DNA of 64,000 nt. It comes from Candidatus Thorarchaeota archaeon. Lineage in GTDB: Archaea > Asgardarchaeota > Thorarchaeia > Thorarchaeales > Thorarchaeaceae. The first letter of the stretch is position 1, and each line of letters starts with the position of its first letter. Where the stretch lies: contig RDOC01000006.1 of the NCBI GenBank assembly GCA_011364985.1, forward strand, positions 1 to 64,000. The letters run 5' to 3'. A program made the translations under genes and the position numbers. The notes under the pieces are model-generated. The model searched no databases. It was given only the letters and a program-made list of their open reading frames with translations, and was not told the origin of the DNA. Below are positions 59,979 to 64,000 of the stretch, in pieces.

Positions 59979-60452
59979 CTAGTAGTACTCACCAATATCC
60001 TCGTTCCAAACATCAGGGTGGGACTTGATGAAATCCGTCATGATTTCGATGCATTTCCGGTCTTGCATAACATGGACTGTCACACCTCGACTCCTTACAT
60101 AGTCCTCTGGGCCTTTGAAAGTGCGGTTTTCTCCAACTACTACAACAGGGATTCTGTACAAAAGGATTGCACCACTGCACATGTCACAAGGAGAGTGTGT
60201 GGAGTAAAGCACCGATCTTCTGTAGTCTGCAGCTTTCAGTCTTCCTGCGTTCTCCAGAGCATCCATCTCAGCATGAAGGATGGCGCTTCCCTTCTGAATA
60301 CGTTGGTTATGGCCCTTGCCAACAATAGATCCGTCCAATACTAAGACCGAACCAATGGGAATCCCTCCTTCCGATAGCCCCGTTCTTGCTTCAACGATAG
60401 CCTCCGCCATGAACCGCTTCATGTCATGTTCTGTAGGTACCCTTGATTTCAC
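59979..60452 (-). CDS. Yeast-type cytosine deaminase
   Basis: 157 residues, cytidine-deaminase superfamily. The zinc motifs are HAEMDALENAGRL and THSPCDMCSGAILLYRIP. The pattern NQRIQKGSAILHAE, the VVGENRTFKGPEDYVRSRG stretch and the C-terminal 'DFIKSHPDVWNEDIGEYY' match fungal cytosine deaminase (Fcy1) closely, much more than the bacterial CodA amidohydrolase. Predicted reaction: cytosine to uracil. It is convergent with the dihydropyrimidinase and completes the pyrimidine route. Start is GTG 60452 or ATG 60422. Confidence 0.88.
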   Translation of the reverse strand: MKSRVPTEHDMKRFMAEAIVEARTGLSEGGIPIGSVLVLDGSIVGKGHNQRIQKGSAILHAEMDALENAGRLKAADYRRSVLYSTHSPCDMCSGAILLYRIPVVVVGENRTFKGPEDYVRSRGVTVHVMQDRKCIEIMTDFIKSHPDVWNEDIGEYY

Positions 60453-60568
60453 TTCATGATCACTTCATCCATTGAACTGAACAGCTGGATATAGCCGTAC
60501 TGGAGAAGAGCAATCCGTGGTGAAATGGACTTGCATGAGCATAAATCGTAACAGAAGGACTGAATGCT

Positions 60569-60874
60569 ATGCACCTTACTCATGACTGCAGGAAAAAGCA
60601 GAGCACAGATTCAACACTGAAAAGGGCCAGTGAAAGGGCTGCTGAAGTACTTCAGTCAATCTGGAATGAGTTCGGAAGCATCAAGGTACTGGATAGTGAC
60701 CTCTGGTTATATGACGATTATATCCAATTCACTGTGAACGCAAGACATAGTGTAGATCCTGCTGTTGTCGAAGTGGAGGGAGTTGCCTTCAAAGAATGTC
60801 AGAAGAAAGAGTGTAGCTTTAGCACTCTGATATTCGAGATTAATGTTGAGGACTCTGAAACCCTCAGAGAGTAG
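60569..60874 (+). CDS. Protein of unknown function
   Basis: 101 residues. Helical N-terminus (LKRASERAAEVLQSIWNEFG), then beta strands with one CQKKEC pair. No family recognised. It stands alone. The ATG at 60569 is preceded by an AGAAGGAC stretch that could be a ribosome-binding site. Confidence 0.5.
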   Translation: MHLTHDCRKKQSTDSTLKRASERAAEVLQSIWNEFGSIKVLDSDLWLYDDYIQFTVNARHSVDPAVVEVEGVAFKECQKKECSFSTLIFEINVEDSETLRE

Positions 60875-61311
60875 ACAGAATATATAGATCCCCCTTGTCT
60901 CGCTTCAATTCCCAATTGAGACCAGTAGCTGTTACTTGAAGGTACGCAATTTCTATGGCTCGATTTCCGTTGAATTCTGCACAGGAATGGTCTTAAGACC
61001 CATTCTTCGAGTCCTTCTTCGTTCTGTCATTCCGGATTGCTTTGCAGGAGCAGAAGATTCTCTCCAACGTCAAGCTCTCATTCATCGGCCTGAATCTTTA
61101 TCCATAATGATATAATATAGCATTCAGGAAGGCTATATGATGCCGAGACCATATTCGTTATACAAGAACTGAGAATGAGTGGCGTTCATTCGGAACATTG
61201 GTAGGTTTACTGCCATCACCCAAGAGCATATCTTCTCTCCACACCCAAGAGGCATCTGTGCTCTTGAGCAGGAAATACTGCCGATATACCATCCTTTGAA
61301 GTGTGTAGTCA
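60875..61311. other. Intergenic region with weak coding traces
   Basis: No clear gene over 437 bases. A TATA-like gatataatatag lies at 61109-61120. Short frames on both strands exist, but none has a recognisable family. No RNA gene was recognised. Confidence 0.4.
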
Positions 61312-61506
61312 ATGCCTGAAGCAAGAACAAATCCAACCGTCGAAAAGGTCCTTGAGCAAGTCAAGTCATTTCGTGGAAAACGAATGGAATTGGCTACTGA
61401 GCACCCAGATCTTCGTGCGATACGGTGCAATAGGGCGGCCAAGGAGTCACTTCGCGAACTTGAGCATGCAAGGATACTCAGTGAAGGTCATGTCGTCCGC
61501 TTGTAG
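61312..61506 (+). CDS. Small helical protein, unknown
   Basis: 64 residues, MPEARTNPTVEKVLEQVKSF onward, charged and helical with a C-terminal EGHVVRL. Soluble. No family recognised. No clear ribosome-binding site is seen before the ATG, so coding is likely but not certain. Confidence 0.45.
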   Translation: MPEARTNPTVEKVLEQVKSFRGKRMELATEHPDLRAIRCNRAAKESLRELEHARILSEGHVVRL

Positions 61507-61563
61507 GTGAAATCCTTGAGCAATTGTCAATGTCTCAAAACCAATTGGCGAGATATTCAGAAA

Positions 61564-62007
61564 TCAGATGATTGGGAATAAACCCGTTTCCTCCTTGTTA
61601 GAGCGGATAATGTCCCTTAGGAAGAATATGCCTGAGATGATGAGTATGTTCAGACCAGCAAAAACGAGCCCGTCAGGGATTAGTTGCAGGAGGGTCGGTC
61701 CGGGGTCAATAATATGAGATTCCGATGGATTCCAGAGATATGGGAGTACCAACCCGACGCACATCAGTAGAAACCCAACCACGAAGCTGGCAACAACCAT
61801 CCGTGTCATTTGTTCTTTCTGTTTGGGAATTTCTAGATAGAGTTTACTATCTGCTATTGGTCCTCCTGATTGCACCAGTAGTACGAGCAGAGAGTTGGGA
61901 CAAAAGAGCAGACTGAAGACAAAGATGCTATTCATTGCAGTTATTGCGCCCTTTTTGTGGGCAGGCTTGTACATAGGACCGTTCCTATTACTCGCTGCTG
62001 GACTCAT
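61564..62007 (-). CDS. Membrane protein, unknown
   Basis: 147 residues by the longest frame; the first 24 are not hydrophobic, and ATG 61935 (MNSIFVFSLLF) is a likely start. Three helices follow (about 25-45, 70-92, 110-130), separated by a charged stretch with 'KQKEQMTRMVVA'. Family not recognised. The downstream 3' end is free. Confidence 0.5.
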   Translation of the reverse strand: MSPAASNRNGPMYKPAHKKGAITAMNSIFVFSLLFCPNSLLVLLVQSGGPIADSKLYLEIPKQKEQMTRMVVASFVVGFLLMCVGLVLPYLWNPSESHIIDPGPTLLQLIPDGLVFAGLNILIISGIFFLRDIIRSNKEETGLFPII

Positions 62008-62128
62008 CCCATTAGCGAAATCATAGACAGTCGGAGAGATACCTTAGCCATCTGATACCACGAAACCGTTGCGAGAACACAGTCAAGGTATATTCATATT
62101 TAAAGAACCACCCGTAATTAGGACCTCA

Positions 62129-62232
62129 TGTGTAAACAGCCAGGCCCGTCGGCACAGCCGCGTCTTGCAGGCCCTGCCACAACTAGCTGTTTACACAAGG
62201 AGGCAACATCTGATCAGAAGTGAGAACAGATG
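62129..62232 (+). ncRNA. Structured RNA leader before the Lys-rich frame and S26e
   Basis: TGTGTAAACAGC (62129-62140) and GCTGTTTACACA (62186-62197) form a perfect 12-bp stem enclosing a GC-rich interior, with CGGC-ACA-GCCG and CAGGCC/GGCCCTG pairings inside. Next comes AAGGAGG, then CATCTG (62207-62212) pairing with CAGATG (62227-62232), which would mask the ATG at 62230. An upstream TATA box (atatttaaag, 62096-62105) fits a transcript start near 62125. It is unlike known RNA genes that I can recall. Confidence 0.55.
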
Positions 62233-62310
62233 AGTAAGGGCAAAGGCAAGGCCAAGACAAAGGCCAAGACTGAAAAGGCCCCTGCTAAGGGCAAGGGCAA
62301 AAAGAAGTGA
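62230..62310 (+). CDS. 26-residue lysine-rich microprotein
   Basis: ATG 62230 to TGA 62308. The product starts MSKGKGKAKTKAKTEKAPAK and ends GKGKKK, almost half lysine. It resembles the basic N-terminal extension that S26e proteins normally have, yet it is separate from and out of frame with the S26e-like gene. Its ATG lies in a predicted hairpin, and a GTGAG stretch is the only ribosome-binding candidate nearby. It could be a leader peptide, a broken S26e tail, or a mini histone-tail-like protein. Confidence 0.45.
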   Translation: MSKGKGKAKTKAKTEKAPAKGKGKKK

Positions 62311-62322
62311 CCGACGGGTGTT

Positions 62323-62355
62323 CTGCACTCCAGGTTTAATCTTAGAACCGTGCAG
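62323..62355 (+). ncRNA. Second stem-loop after the Lys-rich frame
   Basis: CTGCAC (62323-62328) pairs with GTGCAG (62350-62355), and GGTT pairs with AACC inside, with a four-base bulge and a nine-base loop. It sits 13 bases after the microprotein stop and before the terminator-like hairpin. Confidence 0.45.
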
Positions 62356-62359
62356 CTGA

Positions 62360-62399
62360 GCGGGAAGTGAATCTTCCCGCCCACATTTATTTTTCTTTG
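62360..62399 (+). terminator. GC-rich hairpin and T tract in the S26e leader
   Basis: GCGGGAAG (62360-62367) and CTTCCCGC (62373-62380) form an 8-bp stem around TGAAT, followed by a T-rich run to 62399. It lies right before or inside the start of the S26e-like gene. It could end the leader transcript early, as an attenuator would, or be a protein-binding hairpin. Confidence 0.55.
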
Positions 62400-62735
62400 G
62401 TTTCTACAGGACTTGTCCACTGCTCAAATTGTGAGCAAATGGTACCAGCAGACAAGGCGAAGAAATTCAATCGAAGTATGTCAGTTATTGAACTCCAGAT
62501 TGCCAGAGAGCTTAGAGAACAAGGAAGCTGCATTCAGGCACGTCGTGTGACTTCCTACTACTGCATTAGTTGTGCTGTTCACATGGGCAAGCTTCACGTT
62601 TGGGATTCCAGCCAAAGAAAGCCAATTTCCAAACGGTTACCGCCCACCGCAAAATGGAAGAATCGAAGGTATTCATTGGTCATCGGGTTAGTGACACTTT
62701 GTGCCTCTCGACGAGGATCACTACAAGAACACTGA
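62397..62735 (+). CDS. rps26e: S26e-like ribosomal protein lacking the basic N-terminus
   Basis: About 112 residues from TTG 62397; an alternative GTG at 62367 lies in the hairpin. The zinc-ribbon core of S26e is clear: VHCSNCEQMVPADKAKKFNRS, then IARELREQGSC, then YYCISCAVHMGKLHVW. Known archaeal S26e begins with about 20-25 basic residues, which are missing here. The last 25 residues (after RRYSLVIG) also look atypical. It may be a real S26e with a split start, a paralogue, or a partly decayed gene. S26e lies at the mRNA exit of the small subunit. Confidence 0.75.
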   Translation: MVSTGLVHCSNCEQMVPADKAKKFNRSMSVIELQIARELREQGSCIQARRVTSYYCISCAVHMGKLHVWDSSQRKPISKRLPPTAKWKNRRYSLVIGLVTLCASRRGSLQEH

Positions 62736-62813
62736 CCAGCTGGAAGATTGAAACTGGGTAGATCCAGATGATTGACCACCGGTCTAGTTCATAGAACAAG
62801 AAATTCATGGGAA

Positions 62814-63188
62814 TCACTTGCAAAGCAGAAGAGCCAGAATGGCATAGAGCACAGTCGTCTTAGGTGCCTCTTCTCTCATGAATTGCCTCTCAGTACAAAT
62901 AATGTAGAGACTGAGTGGGAGAATAACAACTGCCCAGAGTGATACAGTATCAATGGGGAAAACAAGCCCTACTGTGGTATGCGGGCCAGTGATTGTGCTG
63001 CCAGTTTCATAGGATGTAGACCACAGTGCTGCAATCAGTGTATATCTTGTGTACCCTCCGTCAGGATAGTAAGAATATCGTGTAGTTTCCAGAGTGTGAG
63101 AAGCGAGTAGAGCAACAAGAAAGGGCAGCGCATGGATTTTCGATATGTGCTTGGATTTGTCGTTAGCATCAAAACGACTCGTGGGCAT
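62814..63188 (-). CDS. Membrane protein, unknown
   Basis: 124 residues with about three hydrophobic helices (around 20-32, 75-98 and 110-124) and a polar middle rich in Thr and Tyr. Family not recognised. The C-terminal helix ends at LLLCK. Start at 63188 by frame; a Lys/His-rich tail comes first. Confidence 0.5.
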   Translation of the reverse strand: MPTSRFDANDKSKHISKIHALPFLVALLASHTLETTRYSYYPDGGYTRYTLIAALWSTSYETGSTITGPHTTVGLVFPIDTVSLWAVVILPLSLYIICTERQFMREEAPKTTVLYAILALLLCK

Positions 63189-63306
63189 TTCATCAATTGA
63201 TTAATGGCAAGCGACATGCTGAGTAATGAAGCAATACGAATGAGGCTTCTTGCTCTACTAATGCTCAAATCATAACATTATAGTCAGAGCATGAGTAGCC
63301 AAGGTT

Positions 63307-63810
63307 ATGGACTCAAGAGTGGAGATGCCATCTGAAACAGGCTATGCAGTGAGAAGGGGAAATGTGACTGATGCTTTGCAAATATCCCTCTTGTACAAGC
63401 GAGTGTGGGATGAGTTTGAGAGTCTATTTCCAAAAAAACTGAAAGAATCTAGGCAGCCTTCTGAGGAGGAAATGAAGAGCTGGATGACCAAAGAAACCTA
63501 TTTCATTGCCGAGGTCGAAAGAGAGACAGTTGGAGTTGTTGGATGTCGAATATTGCATTCAGCATGTCAGTTGGTCCATATGGTTGTTGATAGACCTTGC
63601 CGAGGGAAGGGCATTGGCACCGCTTTAGCTAGGACTGCGATAGATTTCGCAAGAGAGAACAACTCCTTCAAGGTCTGGTTGGACACCATCCCAATCATGA
63701 AAGAGGCAAAAGCCCTCTATGAGAAGCTTGGCTTTGTGAAATGTGGGTATTTGAGAAGACACTTGTACGGACTTGATATTGAATTGTATGAACTCGTTCT
63801 TGTTTCTTAA
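63307..63810 (+). CDS. GNAT family N-acetyltransferase
   Basis: 167 residues. GNAT fold: AVRRGNVTDALQISLLYKRV at the start, then VGCRILHSACQLVHMVVDRPCRGKGIGTALARTAIDFA with the acetyl-CoA loop (RGKGIG near residue 98), and LYEKLGFVKCGYLRRH at the end. It acetylates an amine or protein N-terminus; the target is unknown. Start ATG at 63307 follows no strong site; the second ATG (MPSETGYAV) is an alternative. Confidence 0.88.
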   Translation: MDSRVEMPSETGYAVRRGNVTDALQISLLYKRVWDEFESLFPKKLKESRQPSEEEMKSWMTKETYFIAEVERETVGVVGCRILHSACQLVHMVVDRPCRGKGIGTALARTAIDFARENNSFKVWLDTIPIMKEAKALYEKLGFVKCGYLRRHLYGLDIELYELVLVS

Positions 63811-63821
63811 TTACACTGTAA

Positions 63822-64000
63822 TCATTCTCTTCTAGCTAGAATGAATACCAATAGAACGCATGCTACGATACCACCCAGAAGAAGGACATAGCAGAGATCT
63901 CATGCTTCTTCGTAGCTAGGACTTGTCCAGTAGACAGCACCATCAGCATGCATGGTCATCTGAAAGTAGCAATAGAAGGGAACAGTTGTGTTTTCTCTTT
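63822..64000 (-). CDS. C-terminus of a surface protein, membrane anchor separated by an in-frame TGA
   Basis: On the minus strand the frame enters from the right window edge and reads RENTTVPFYCYFQMTMHADG and then VYWTSPSYEEA, where a TGA lies at 63900-63902. The same frame continues at once with a membrane helix (DLCYVLLLGGIVACVLLVFI) and a basic LARRE end, stopping at 63822. This is the normal end of a secreted protein with a C-terminal anchor, so the TGA may be a nonsense change (Trp codon expected) or a recoded codon. Confidence 0.5.

Noticed and set aside
60910..61140. Minus-strand frame with a FCSCK motif, interrupted by TAA
   Set aside because: Only a short trace with no family match; kept only as weak coding trace in the intergenic note.
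62129..62197. tRNA-like or SRP/RNase P RNA
   Set aside because: The size and stem suggested an RNA gene, but no T-loop, anticodon arm, SRP helix 8 or RNase P core motifs are visible.
62308..62408. Possible archaeal mRNA intron joining the Lys-rich frame to S26e
   Set aside because: I tried to pair the ends as a bulge-helix-bulge motif and found no convincing 4-bp central helix, so I do not annotate an intron.

Overview
The window is archaeal. Its signals are TATA-type promoters, a TrmB-family regulator, an S26e-type ribosomal protein, archaeal-style SufB/SufC, a PiT plus DUF47 phosphate pair and many secreted proteins held by one C-terminal membrane helix. The gene set, with eukaryote-like items such as PH-domain membrane proteins, LRR, WD40 and LURP-one-like proteins, suggests an Asgard archaeon, possibly of the Thorarchaeia type. 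That placement is inference. No rRNA, tRNA or CRISPR array was found.

Layout. 1-13 kb holds housekeeping and stress genes: an M1 aminopeptidase cut by the window edge, a PNPOx-fold protein, a class II photolyase, MsrA, a TspO-like protein, a TrmB-MEDS regulator, a small wHTH gene and an FAD-linked oxidase. A decayed TnpB transposase tail lies near 13.1 kb. 13.5-21 kb holds two tandem ArsB/NhaD-type transporters, a zinc-finger NYN/Regnase-like nuclease, a short alanyl-tRNA synthetase lacking its C-terminal domain, and the DUF47-PiT phosphate pair. 21-27 kb holds an MBL hydrolase, a nitroreductase, a 55-residue zinc protein, an acyl-CoA dehydrogenase, a ferredoxin and a DUF1028 protein.

27.7-38.5 kb is an envelope or export region. 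Three paralogous secreted, membrane-anchored proteins surround a membrane-linked wHTH regulator, and two of them share a 43-bp promoter element. A five-gene operon follows, encoding two ABC ATPases, a large permease, an exported C39-like protein and a small wHTH. Its promoter is flanked by two GTAAACATT palindromes. 38.8-42.4 kb holds a LURP-one-like protein, an orphan 37-residue SerRS tail and SufBD-SufC. 42.9-46.7 kb is an operon of an HTH protein, four tandem PH-domain membrane proteins and a 32-residue membrane peptide.

46.8-53 kb holds a TIM-barrel isomerase, a cell-surface alkaline phosphatase on a threonine stalk, a UbiE-like methyltransferase, a WD40 pseudogene and a PadR-ArsM arsenic unit with three palindromic operators between the divergent genes.

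53.4-60.5 kb carries what looks like a complete reductive pyrimidine degradation route: a yeast-type cytosine deaminase, a PreA-like dihydropyrimidine dehydrogenase, dihydropyrimidinase, beta-ureidopropionase, a beta-alanine-type aminotransferase and a methylmalonate/malonate-semialdehyde dehydrogenase. Together they would turn cytosine or uracil into acetyl-CoA or propionyl-CoA. At 62.1-62.7 kb a structured RNA leader, a 26-residue lysine-rich open frame and an S26e-like gene without its usual basic N-terminus form an unusual arrangement.
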